Positions 1-7,362 of a stretch of 59,497 nt of DNA are shown piece by piece; positions within the stretch are counted from its first letter, which is position 1; every line of letters starts with the position of its first letter. Below the pieces are notes generated by a model. It was not told where the DNA came from, made no database searches, and was given only the letters and a program-made list of their open reading frames with translations. This stretch comes from JAHEKD01 sp965215945 (lineage in GTDB: Bacteria > Pseudomonadota > Gammaproteobacteria > Arenicellales > JAHEKD01), in assembly GCA_965215945.1 (NCBI GenBank), contig CBDCFC010000003.1:1-59497 (forward strand), in the 5' to 3' direction. The translations under genes were made by a program, and so were the position numbers.

Positions 1-206
1 TTTCGATCACCGCCAGAAAAAAAGTCCAGTTTTTCTCGTTCGCTCTCACCATAAGCCAGATTCATTCTTGCTCCGCTTGACTCAGCATGGGCAGCGCTGC
101 GGATGATCCATCGCTCAACTAACTCCGGGAAATCAGGGCCTCGACGAGCCACCAAGTTGTATTGGGCTTCGAGCGCTTTGGCGTCCATTCCTCTGTATAA
201 GCTCAT
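1..206 (-). CDS. alpha/beta hydrolase, N-terminal fragment (runs off the window)
   Basis: The minus strand has an open frame from ATG at 206 to the window edge, 68 codons. It begins MSLYRGMDAKALEAQYNLVA. This opening (MSLYRGMD followed by a Leu/Ala-Tyr-Asn stretch) is one I associate with alpha/beta hydrolase-fold esterases of the carboxylesterase type. Catalytic motifs would lie beyond the edge, so the assignment rests on the N-terminus alone. The next gene on the same strand, the ion channel, starts upstream and ends 38 bases before this ATG, so co-transcription is possible but functionally unexplained. Confidence 0.55.
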   Translation of the reverse strand, partial: MSLYRGMDAKALEAQYNLVARRGPDFPELVERWIIRSAAHAESSGARMNLAYGESEREKLDFFSGGDR

Positions 207-244
207 GGATTATTCCTAACGGACTAAGTTATGGCTCTATTCTG

Positions 245-1234
245 TTAATATTTGCCGCAATGTGGGCAAGGTTTCGATGATTCGGATTGATTTTGTGAGT
301 TGGTCCTATGCTCAATTAAAGATTCTTTTAATTCGGTGAATTTTTCTTCGGACAAACCGAGTTTTTTTCTGACATCGTTTAAATATTTGGCTTCATCTTC
401 GTCGATATAACCGTCTGCCAATGCATCGGATAATTCCTTGGTCATTTTCTCTCGGCCACGGTGCAGGTTTTCAGAAAAACCCGACGCCAGTATACCCGTG
501 GGTAAGGCGACCAAACCGACACCAGCCACCATGATGACAGCCGCAAAAATTTTACCGATTGTGGTGATTGGATAGGCATCACCATAACCCACTGTCGTTA
601 GCGTGACTATCGACCACCACATCGACTGCGGAATTGAACCATAAAATTCCGGTTGATGGTCTTTCTCGACTAAATAAATACCGCTGGCAGCAATGATCAT
701 GATTACGATCATGATGAAAATTGCTGCTGCGAAGCTACTAATTTCATCTCGTAATACTTTCAGCAGGGTGGTCATTGCTTCTGAGTAACGTGTCAGTTTG
801 AATATTCTAAGTAGCCGTAGCACACGCAAGAAACGCAAATCTATATTAAATAAGAAGGCCAGATAAAAAGGTGCAATGGCAACCAAATCGATAATTGCCA
901 TTGGAGTGAATATGTACTTGAGCCTGGAGATAGAAGGGCTGACATCTGATTGATATTCCGGCGCTTCAACACATGACCAGAAGCGCAAAATATATTCGAT
1001 GGTAAACACGAAAACAGAAAATATTTCTAACCAATATAAAGCAACAGCATATTTCGCTTGAAATGTATCCACCGTTTCCATGATGACCGCAACTACGTTG
1101 ATAGCAATCAAAGCCATTAAAAACCAGTCGATTAGTTTGCCGGTTAAATCATCACTGCCGGTGTCTAGTAATTCAAACGTTTTTTGGCGAAGCGTTGCCC
1201 GAATATCAAGCTTTTCGTTTTCCTCTGTGTTCAT
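245..1234 (-). CDS. voltage-gated K+ channel family protein (six-TM ion transporter)
   Basis: This 329-residue membrane protein has the layout of a bacterial six-helix potassium channel. Helices S1 to S3 fall at about residues 37-125. An S4-like voltage sensor with regularly spaced arginines lies at 134-149 (R134, R137, R140, R143, K146, R149). The selectivity filter TVGYGD is at 214-219, followed by the S6 helix. The C-terminus after residue 250 is a soluble tail ending CPHCGKY, a possible half zinc ribbon. It would carry K+ across the inner membrane in response to voltage. It lies downstream of folD on the same strand, but the terminator at 1251-1280 separates them. The filter and S4 make the family call secure; the physiological role is unknown. 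Confidence 0.9.
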   Translation of the reverse strand: MNTEENEKLDIRATLRQKTFELLDTGSDDLTGKLIDWFLMALIAINVVAVIMETVDTFQAKYAVALYWLEIFSVFVFTIEYILRFWSCVEAPEYQSDVSPSISRLKYIFTPMAIIDLVAIAPFYLAFLFNIDLRFLRVLRLLRIFKLTRYSEAMTTLLKVLRDEISSFAAAIFIMIVIMIIAASGIYLVEKDHQPEFYGSIPQSMWWSIVTLTTVGYGDAYPITTIGKIFAAVIMVAGVGLVALPTGILASGFSENLHRGREKMTKELSDALADGYIDEDEAKYLNDVRKKLGLSEEKFTELKESLIEHRTNSQNQSESSKPCPHCGKY

Positions 1235-1250
1235 GACAGGATTGTAACCT

Positions 1251-1280
1251 AAAAAAAGAGGCTTTTAAAAAGCCCCTTTT
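1251..1280 (-). terminator. rho-independent terminator of folD
   Basis: Read on the minus strand, a hairpin with arms GGGGCTTTT and AAAAGCCTC is followed by a run of seven T. It begins about 20 bases after the folD stop. It would separate folD from the channel gene. Confidence 0.75.
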
Positions 1281-1301
1281 ATAGATTGCAAGAAAGAAAA
1301 C

Positions 1302-2171
1302 TTAGGAAATATTGTTTTGTCGTTTTGCTGCGATCAATGTGTTGTTTAATAAACAGGCAATTGTCATCGGGCCAACGCCACCGGGAACAGGTGTAATGGC
1401 ACCGGCGACCGGTTCGGCTGTTGCAAAATCTACGTCACCAACCAGTTTGTTTTTTCCTTCATCAGTCGTAATCCGGTTAATGCCGACATCAATGACTGCA
1501 GCACCAGGCTTGATCCAATCACCTTTAATCATTTCAGGGCGACCAACTGCTGCTACCAGAATATCAGCACGGCGGCAAACATCGGCAAGATCTTTGGTGC
1601 GCGAATGGGCGACTGTTACCGTACAATTTTCGTTAAGCAACAATTGCAGCATCGGTTTGCCAACTATATTTGACCGCCCAACAACGACAGCGTTTAATCC
1701 CGACAACTCGCCGAGTTTTTCTTTAAGCATCATTATGCAACCTGAAGGAGTACAGGGGACCAGTGAGTCCTCACCTATACTTAATCGCCCAACATTTAGG
1801 ATATGAAAACCATCAACATCTTTATCAACATTGATGGCGTTAATTACTTTTTTATCATCCAGATGAGCGGGTAAGGGCAATTGAACTAAGATACCGTTGA
1901 CAGAATCATCGTTATTGAGTTGCTCAACCAGTGCCATTAATTTTTCCTGGGGTGTATCGGCATCAAGTCGGTGCTCATAAGAATTCATGCCAACTTCTTC
2001 AGTTTGTTTGGCCTTGTTGCGCACATAAACCTGGCTGGCCGGGTCTTCACCAACCAGCACAACGGCCAATCCGGGCGTTAATCCGTGTTTTTCTTTTAAG
2101 TCGCTAACTGCAGTTGCAATTTGTTCTCTTAAGCCTTGCGCAAAGGCTTTTCCATCGATAATGCTGGCCAT
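1302..2171 (-). CDS. folD: FolD: methylene-H4folate dehydrogenase / methenyl-H4folate cyclohydrolase
   Basis: This cytosolic bifunctional enzyme interconverts 5,10-methylene-, 5,10-methenyl- and 10-formyl-tetrahydrofolate using NADP. The length of 289 residues is normal. The catalytic Tyr-x-x-x-Lys is seen at Y49/K53, the nucleotide-binding segment GRSNIVGKP lies near residue 165, and the family signature PVPGGVGPMT is near 261-270. It is divergent from metF, with the intergenic promoter region between them. Next to two MetF-type proteins and a methyl-H4folate:corrinoid methyltransferase it completes a folate branch able to oxidise methyl groups to formyl-H4folate. Being also a housekeeping gene, it need not belong to that pathway exclusively. 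Confidence 0.96.
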   Translation of the reverse strand: MASIIDGKAFAQGLREQIATAVSDLKEKHGLTPGLAVVLVGEDPASQVYVRNKAKQTEEVGMNSYEHRLDADTPQEKLMALVEQLNNDDSVNGILVQLPLPAHLDDKKVINAINVDKDVDGFHILNVGRLSIGEDSLVPCTPSGCIMMLKEKLGELSGLNAVVVGRSNIVGKPMLQLLLNENCTVTVAHSRTKDLADVCRRADILVAAVGRPEMIKGDWIKPGAAVIDVGINRITTDEGKNKLVGDVDFATAEPVAGAITPVPGGVGPMTIACLLNNTLIAAKRQNNIS

Positions 2172-2268
2172 GAATTCTCCGTTTAGTCTTATTTGTGCGG
2201 GTGGGATTATAACTATATGGTTTTGTAATGTTTAGCTTCAGGCGACCTGAAGCATTCCAAGAAATGAC

Positions 2269-2316
2269 TTGACAATTTCACTGTATATAATAATATAAAG
2301 ATATCTTTATATTATT
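2269..2316 (+). promoter_or_regulatory. metF promoter overlapped by a perfect 28-bp palindrome (SahR-like operator)
   Basis: A consensus -35 TTGACA (2269-2274) is followed 16 bases later by TAATAT (2291-2296) as -10. A perfect palindrome at 2289-2316 with core ATAAAGATATCTTTAT covers the -10 and the likely start site, 15 bases before the metF ATG. Its position implies repression. The AAAGATATCTTT core resembles, from memory, the sites of the ArsR-family S-adenosylhomocysteine sensor SahR, which controls methionine-cycle genes in Proteobacteria. The palindrome is certain; the regulator is inference. Confidence 0.75.
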
Positions 2317-2330
2317 TCAGGTAACAGACG

Positions 2331-3212
2331 ATGAACACCTATAACAATCACAACAAGACACTAAAATATTCATTCGAATTTTTCCCTACTACACACAAAG
2401 AGGATGAACATGATTTTTGGCGGGTTGTGGGTAACTTGGAACCCTTTGATCCGGAGTTCTTTTCGGTGACTTATGGTGCATTAGGCAGTGCTCGCAAAAA
2501 AAGCCTGGAAACTGTAGATGAATTGCACGCTCACACTAATACTCAGATTGCGGCGCATCTGACAGTAGTTGATTCACCTAAATCTGAAACCGATTTCATT
2601 CTCGAGTCGCTATGGAATAATGGCATCCGCCATATCGTTGCACTGACGGGTGATGCCAGGAAGAAATATTCACTAGAGGGGTATCAGAATTCACTAGCCT
2701 TAGTTAAAGCGATAAAAAATGTTGGTGACTTTGAAGTCAGTGTCGCCGCTTATCCTGAAGTTCATCCAAAAGCTGAATCATCTCAATTTGATCTGGATAT
2801 TCTTAAAGCGAAATTTGACGCGGGTGCGGATCGTGCGATTACGCAATACTTTTTCGAAGTGGAAACTTTTTTGCGTTTTCGAGATCGTTTGGATAAAGCG
2901 GGTATTTCTCAATCTGTTATTCCAGGCATCCTGCCGATTCATGACTTTTTTAAAGTTAAGAATTTCAGCAAACGTTGTGGCACAACGATTCCGGATTATT
3001 ATTCGCTACATTTTTCTGGCATGGAAGGTAATGTTGCTGCACAGCATCAACTGGCATTGGATTTAGCCCTTGAGCTATGTGAAAAACTTGTCGCAGAAGG
3101 TGTTGACCAGTTACATTTTTATACCTTGAATCGATCGGATTTAGTGCTTGAAATAGTAAAGCAATTAAACCATCAATTCAGTGAGGAAAATTTCTTTCAA
3201 AATGTGGCCTAA
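2331..3212 (+). CDS. metF: methylenetetrahydrofolate reductase (MetF)
   Basis: This cytosolic FAD enzyme interconverts 5,10-methylene-H4folate and 5-methyl-H4folate. The 293-residue chain is a complete TIM-barrel MetF. It has the N-terminal FEFFP segment with the catalytic Glu (about residue 17), the folate/FAD segment IRHIVALTGDARKK, AYPEVHP, and the C-terminal HFYTLNRSD. The ATG at 2331 follows the operator-covered promoter directly. In methionine synthesis the enzyme makes methyl-H4folate. Placed upstream of a corrinoid/folate methyl transfer operon, it could equally work in the oxidative direction. A second, shorter MetF-like gene lies at 5100, so the two may divide these tasks. Family call secure; direction of flux is inference. 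Confidence 0.94.
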   Translation: MNTYNNHNKTLKYSFEFFPTTHKEDEHDFWRVVGNLEPFDPEFFSVTYGALGSARKKSLETVDELHAHTNTQIAAHLTVVDSPKSETDFILESLWNNGIRHIVALTGDARKKYSLEGYQNSLALVKAIKNVGDFEVSVAAYPEVHPKAESSQFDLDILKAKFDAGADRAITQYFFEVETFLRFRDRLDKAGISQSVIPGILPIHDFFKVKNFSKRCGTTIPDYYSLHFSGMEGNVAAQHQLALDLALELCEKLVAEGVDQLHFYTLNRSDLVLEIVKQLNHQFSEENFFQNVA

Positions 3213-3346
3213 ACCCTTGAGGTCATTGGTTTACAACAGTCTTGTTTTGTCGCGTTTGAGCAATGTGACGTCGCACTAACGGCAGTATGGAATTCCATCA
3301 AAACCTACAGTAAACTCTGGCTATCACATTTAATCAGGGGACACTA

Positions 3347-4051
3347 ATGGCCGATACTGAACCGATGGACGACATTGATTTATCAGCATTGTCAGATGAA
3401 GAACTGACCGAGCAAATGCATGATGATCTGTATGACGGCCTAAAAGAAGAGATCGAAGAAGGCACGAATATCCTTTTGGAAAGAGGGTGGGCACCGTCCA
3501 AGGTTCTTAATGATGCTCTTGTTGAAGGTATGAGAATTGTCGGTATCGATTTTCGCGACGGTATTCTTTTTGTTCCTGAAGTTTTAATGGCTGCTAATGC
3601 GATGAAAGGCGGCATGGAAATCCTCAGGCCTTTACTCGCTGAAACGGGTGCTGAGACTATCGGCAAAATGGTTATCGGCACGGTTAAAGGCGACATCCAT
3701 GACATCGGTAAGAATCTGGTTTCAATGATGATGGAAGGTGCAGGTTTTGAAGTCTTTAATATCGGCATCAATAATCCAGTTGAGAATTACCTTGAAGCGA
3801 TGGAAGAGCATAAACCCAACATCGTTGGGATGTCTGCGCTATTAACAACAACCATGCCTTACATGAAAGTAGTTATTGATACCATGGTTGAGCAGGGTAT
3901 ACGTGACGACTATATTGTGCTGGTCGGCGGAGCGCCATTGAATGAAGAATTTGGTCAGGCTATTGGTGCCGATGCTTATTGCCGTGATGCAGCGGTGGCT
4001 GTTGAAACAGCCAAACAACTAGTAGCTGAAAGCCGTGCCAAGGCTGGCTAA
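3347..4051 (+). CDS. methyltransferase cognate corrinoid protein (B12-binding)
   Basis: This 234-residue MtbC/MttC-type corrinoid protein would carry the methyl group between a substrate methyltransferase and tetrahydrofolate. It has an acidic N-terminal extension (residues 1-25), a helical cap domain (about 26-100), then the Rossmann-like B12-binding domain. The cobalt-ligand motif GDIHDIG lies at 115-121 with His118 as the expected lower ligand; SALLTTTM (about 163-170) and VGGAP follow. It starts the operon after a GGGGAC ribosome site. The next gene begins inside its last codons. The substrate-specific methyltransferase that should feed it is not in this window. Confidence 0.92.
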   Translation: MADTEPMDDIDLSALSDEELTEQMHDDLYDGLKEEIEEGTNILLERGWAPSKVLNDALVEGMRIVGIDFRDGILFVPEVLMAANAMKGGMEILRPLLAETGAETIGKMVIGTVKGDIHDIGKNLVSMMMEGAGFEVFNIGINNPVENYLEAMEEHKPNIVGMSALLTTTMPYMKVVIDTMVEQGIRDDYIVLVGGAPLNEEFGQAIGADAYCRDAAVAVETAKQLVAESRAKAG

Positions 4052-4679
4052 CGAGTCTGCCTCAAACCGAGTTGGACATATCCAAAAGCGCCCCAAGGTA
4101 TTAATTCTAGCTTGCGGTGCTCTGGCCAAGGAAATACTTGAATTAAACGAAGCAAATCAATGGGATGTATTTGATCTGCACTGCATCCCGGCTAAATATC
4201 ATAATTATCCCGAAAAAATCCCTGGCCTTGTACGTAAAGAGTTAGCGCGTTACAAACCTAAATACGAACAAATTTTTGTCGCCTTTGGTGACTGTGGCAC
4301 AGGTGGCTTACTCGATAGAGTGCTTGAGGAGGAAGATGTAGAGCGCTTACCGGGTGCTCATTGTTATGCTTTTTTTGCCGGTTTGAAACAGTTCGATGCG
4401 ATTCAGGAAGAAGAACTGGGTTCATTTTACTTCACCGATTTTTTTGTTCGCCATTTCGAAAGCATTATGATCAAACCTTATGGTCTGGATAATCCTATGC
4501 TTAAAGAAATGATGTTCAGTAACTATAAACGTGTTGTCTATTTGGCCCAAAATCCAACACCACAGTTGCAAGAGCAGGCCGAAAAGCATGCCGACTTTCT
4601 CGGCCTTGAATATGTCTATAAATATACCGGCTATGGTGAACTTGAAACAACTTTAACCCAACTAGTAGAGGTGGCCTGA
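4035..4679 (+). CDS. DUF1638 family protein
   Basis: This is a 214-residue protein of the DUF1638 family, which I recognise from KVLILACGALAKEI near the start, FGDCGTGGLLD in the middle and a conserved FFAG segment. It may be cytosolic; I see no signal peptide or membrane segment. The only in-frame start is GTG at 4035, overlapping the corrinoid gene by 17 bases, which implies translational coupling. DUF1638 genes are often found beside corrinoid methyltransferase genes in methanogens and in methylamine-using bacteria. Conserved Cys in GDCGTGG and ACGAL could bind metal or corrinoid, but that is speculation. Biochemical function not established to my knowledge. Confidence 0.85.
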   Translation: MPRLANESASNRVGHIQKRPKVLILACGALAKEILELNEANQWDVFDLHCIPAKYHNYPEKIPGLVRKELARYKPKYEQIFVAFGDCGTGGLLDRVLEEEDVERLPGAHCYAFFAGLKQFDAIQEEELGSFYFTDFFVRHFESIMIKPYGLDNPMLKEMMFSNYKRVVYLAQNPTPQLQEQAEKHADFLGLEYVYKYTGYGELETTLTQLVEVA

Positions 4680-4988
4680 ATGGCAAAATTAACTATCGTT
4701 TACTGGCGCGATATTCCAGCGCAAGTGATTGCCAAGCAAGGCCGGCAAAGTGCAAAAGTGCCGCTGAATGTACGCTTTGAAAAAGCAATAGATCGTGCTG
4801 CCATGCGAGCCAGGAAAATTGATGAAGATGCCTATTTAAACGATTGGCGCCGTGAAGCAGTACCTTGCGGGAACGATCTGGAGGCTGAAGCTAAGTTGAT
4901 TGCTGAGCGTCTGGAAAACGAATTTCCTGATGACAGGCTTGAAAAAATTATTCGCAATAAGGGAATTCTTCCGGCTGAGGATGATTGA
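4680..4988 (+). CDS. small 'virulence factor' family protein of corrinoid clusters
   Basis: This 102-residue soluble protein begins MAKLTIVYWRDIPAQVIAKQ. I recognise it as the short family that databases name 'virulence factor' (PF13769-like), a label carried over from one early phenotype. The start codon follows the DUF1638 stop directly, so the two are almost certainly co-translated. The chain is rich in Arg, Glu and Ala with two likely long helices, and carries the WRR motif (residues 57-59) and a single Cys. Its repeated company with DUF1638, corrinoid protein and MetF-like genes suggests an accessory role in methyl transfer, for example cofactor loading or complex assembly. That role is inference. 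Confidence 0.72.
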   Translation: MAKLTIVYWRDIPAQVIAKQGRQSAKVPLNVRFEKAIDRAAMRARKIDEDAYLNDWRREAVPCGNDLEAEAKLIAERLENEFPDDRLEKIIRNKGILPAEDD

Positions 4989-5099
4989 AATCCGAAATCT
5001 ATTACACATTCCGGGTTAATCTAGTCGTATTTAGGAAAGTGTTTTATTGCGAAAATATCAAACTACGCGCCCGGCACACAGTTAACAAATGAGCAGTAG

Positions 5100-5999
5100 A
5101 TGAAACAACAAGTTGTGGACTTCATGTCCGATTTCACTATCGAAACGACACCAGGATCAGCGGCTAAAATCCCTGATTATCGAGAGCATTTACGCCCTGG
5201 CTGTGTGATTGCGGTGACATTTTTACCTGGTTCTGATTATCGTGACACCATCAGCACGGCCAAGCGGTTACGAGAAGAAGGGTTTGAACCGGTTCCGCAC
5301 ATTGTTGGCCGCTCTGTACCCAGCGAACATGATTTAATGACATTTTTAGATGCGGTAACTGGTGAGGCGGGTGTTGACCATGTGGTCGCATTAGCGGGAG
5401 CGGTGGATAAGCCATTAGGCCCTTATGACAGTTCGATGGCACTAATGGAAACCGGCTTATTCGATAAATATAATATCAAAAAAATTGGTGTGGCCGGGCA
5501 TCCCGAAGGCAGTCCGGATATCCCGGATAATATGCTTAAGCAGGCACTGGAGTTTAAAAATAATTACGCCAATAATACAGATGCAGATTTGTACATTGTG
5601 ACTCAATTCGTATTTGAAGCTGAGCCGATTATTAGGTGGGACAAAGCGATACAGGCGGCAGGGAACAAGTTACCCGTGCATATTGGTGTGCCTGGCCTGG
5701 CAAGCTTAAAAGCCTTGATCGGCCATGCCAAAGCCTGTGGAATTGGAGCATCAATGAAGTTTTTAACCAAACAAGCGCGCAATGTTGCAAAATTGTTGAC
5801 AGTCCAATCACCAGATAAATTGATCATTGATTTGGCTAAATACAAAGCAGAAGATCCGGCATGTGGTATTAAAAAAGTGCACATGTATCCATTGGGAGGT
5901 ATGCGACGTAGCGCAGTGTACAGTTATGCATTAGCCGATGGAGCATTTGATATTGATGCCAAAGGCACAGGTTTTAATCTGCATAACCCAATAGATTAA
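5100..5999 (+). CDS. MetF-like methylenetetrahydrofolate reductase paralogue
   Basis: This 299-residue protein shares the MetF barrel (VIAVTFLPGSDYRDTISTAK, DHVVALAGAVDKP, KIGVAGHPEGSPDI, YIVTQFVFEAEPIIRW). It lacks the FEFFP start seen in the paralogue at 2331 and ends in an unusual GMRRSAVYSYALADG region. It would oxidise methyl-H4folate, produced by the neighbouring methyltransferase, to methylene-H4folate. Start alternatives are Met1 at 5100 and Met9 at 5124; neither has a strong ribosome site. It lies in the operon between the small PF13769-like gene and the methyltransferase, which argues for a dedicated catabolic role. Family clear; exact reaction is inference. Confidence 0.82.
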   Translation: MKQQVVDFMSDFTIETTPGSAAKIPDYREHLRPGCVIAVTFLPGSDYRDTISTAKRLREEGFEPVPHIVGRSVPSEHDLMTFLDAVTGEAGVDHVVALAGAVDKPLGPYDSSMALMETGLFDKYNIKKIGVAGHPEGSPDIPDNMLKQALEFKNNYANNTDADLYIVTQFVFEAEPIIRWDKAIQAAGNKLPVHIGVPGLASLKALIGHAKACGIGASMKFLTKQARNVAKLLTVQSPDKLIIDLAKYKAEDPACGIKKVHMYPLGGMRRSAVYSYALADGAFDIDAKGTGFNLHNPID

Positions 6000-6014
6000 C
6001 AAAGAGGAACTAAA

Positions 6015-6947
6015 ATGACTGATACCATCATCAGTTCGGCGACTAAAGAAATCGCCATTGGATTTGATCGACCGTTCACTGTCATCGGTGAGCGTATCAA
6101 TCCGACTGGCCGAAAAATTCTGGCTGAAGAAATGAAAAATGGTGATTATTCGCGTGTTGAGGCTGATGCCAGAGCGCAGGTTGCTGCCGGCGCGCATATG
6201 CTGGATGTCAATGCCGGTATACCGTTGGCCGATGAACCCCGGATCCTGGCTGAATGTATTGAACTGGTTCAGTCTATTACTGATTTACCACTGGCCATTG
6301 ATTCATCAATTGTTGCTGCGCTGGAGTCGGGTTTGGCTGTTTACAAAGGCAAACCATTGGTTAACTCGGTAACCGGTGAGGAAGATCGTCTCGAAACCGT
6401 GCTCCCATTAGTTAAAAAATATGACGCGGCAGTGGTGGCTATTTCCAATGATGAAACAGGTATCTCAGAAGATCCTGACGTACGTTTTGATGTCGCCAAA
6501 AAAATCGTCAAGCGAGCCGCCGATTACGGTATTCATTACAGTAACATTGTAGTTGATCCACTGGTAATGCCAGTTGGAGCCATCAATACGGCGGGTTTGC
6601 AGGTTCAGAAATTACTCCATCGTTTGCGCACCGAACTTAAAGTCAACACAACTTGTGGTGCTTCTAATTTCAGTTTCGGCCTGCCCAACAGGCGCGGTAT
6701 GAACGCTGCATTTCTGACCATGGCTGCCTGTGCGGGGATGACCTCGGCGATCATGAACCCCATGCATGAAGAAGACATGCAGGCTGTATTAGGTGCTGAC
6801 GTTGTCTTAGGCCATGACCCCGATTGTTTGCGCTGGATTAAGCGCTACCGTGAACAGCCGGCCGGTCAAGTCGCTGATCATTCTGCCGGTGCATCAGAGG
6901 GCGGTCGTCGAAGAAGCGGCCGTCGACGTGCACGCGGTAATGCCTGA
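6015..6947 (+). CDS. methyltetrahydrofolate:corrinoid methyltransferase (pterin-binding)
   Basis: This 310-residue pterin-binding TIM barrel of the DHPS/AcsE/MtgA type transfers the methyl group from the corrinoid protein to tetrahydrofolate, or back. Seen are FTVIGERINPTGRK (pterin site), AGAHMLDVNAG, PLAIDSS, NSVTGE, VVDPLVMP and TTCGASNFSFGLPNR. It starts after the ribosome site AAAGAGGAAC. The last 20 residues form an Arg/Gly-rich tail (GGRRRSGRRRARGNA) not needed for the barrel. A similar tail ends the activator gene downstream. The family does not include true dihydropteroate synthases; the corrinoid-operon context supports the methyltransferase reading. Confidence 0.9.
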   Translation: MTDTIISSATKEIAIGFDRPFTVIGERINPTGRKILAEEMKNGDYSRVEADARAQVAAGAHMLDVNAGIPLADEPRILAECIELVQSITDLPLAIDSSIVAALESGLAVYKGKPLVNSVTGEEDRLETVLPLVKKYDAAVVAISNDETGISEDPDVRFDVAKKIVKRAADYGIHYSNIVVDPLVMPVGAINTAGLQVQKLLHRLRTELKVNTTCGASNFSFGLPNRRGMNAAFLTMAACAGMTSAIMNPMHEEDMQAVLGADVVLGHDPDCLRWIKRYREQPAGQVADHSAGASEGGRRRSGRRRARGNA

Positions 6948-7359
6948 TTCTGCAGCGAATAGTGAGATAAGGGCAACGGGTAGTTGTCTTTGCGGCGGCG
7001 TTGCTTATAAGGTCACCGGCCCGTTACGAAATATTGTCGCTTGTCATTGTAGTCAGTGCCGGAAAACCAGCGGTAATTATGTTACCACTGCAGCGGCTAA
7101 CGATGCTGATTTAATTATCGATGATCAAGAGGGCGCTTTAACCTGGTATCAATCTTCTGAACAGGCTAAGCGCGGCTTCTGTAATCGTTGTGGCGGCAAT
7201 ATATTCTGGAAGCACGAGAACAAAGATTACACCAGCATTATGGCTGGCACGCTTGATTTACCCACTAATTTGAAGTTGACCCATCATATTTATGTTGCTG
7301 ATGCCAGCGACTATCATTCGTTTCACGAAAATGATGTTACTTATGAGCAGGAAGGTTAG
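6940..7359 (+). CDS. GFA / CENP-V family zinc protein
   Basis: This 139-residue protein starts at the ATG at 6940, which overlaps the previous stop by 8 bases. Seven cysteines of the GFA fold are present: C16 and C18 (CLC), C35, C37 and C40 (CHCSQC), and C81 and C84 (CNRC), binding one structural and one catalytic-type zinc. The founding member was described as a glutathione-dependent formaldehyde-activating enzyme, though that activity has been questioned for the family. In an operon that moves methyl groups onto folate a role in formaldehyde handling is plausible but unproven. Translational coupling to its neighbours is clear. Confidence 0.86.
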   Translation: MPDSAANSEIRATGSCLCGGVAYKVTGPLRNIVACHCSQCRKTSGNYVTTAAANDADLIIDDQEGALTWYQSSEQAKRGFCNRCGGNIFWKHENKDYTSIMAGTLDLPTNLKLTHHIYVADASDYHSFHENDVTYEQEG

Positions 7360-7362
7360 TTA

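Noticed and set aside
1312..1806. Long plus-strand frame opposite folD
   Set aside because: Mirror of a strongly conserved gene; composition follows folD codons; no ribosome site.
3213..3346. Cobalamin riboswitch ahead of the corrinoid operon
   Set aside because: The 134-base gap is too short and shows no B12-box sequence or extended pairing.
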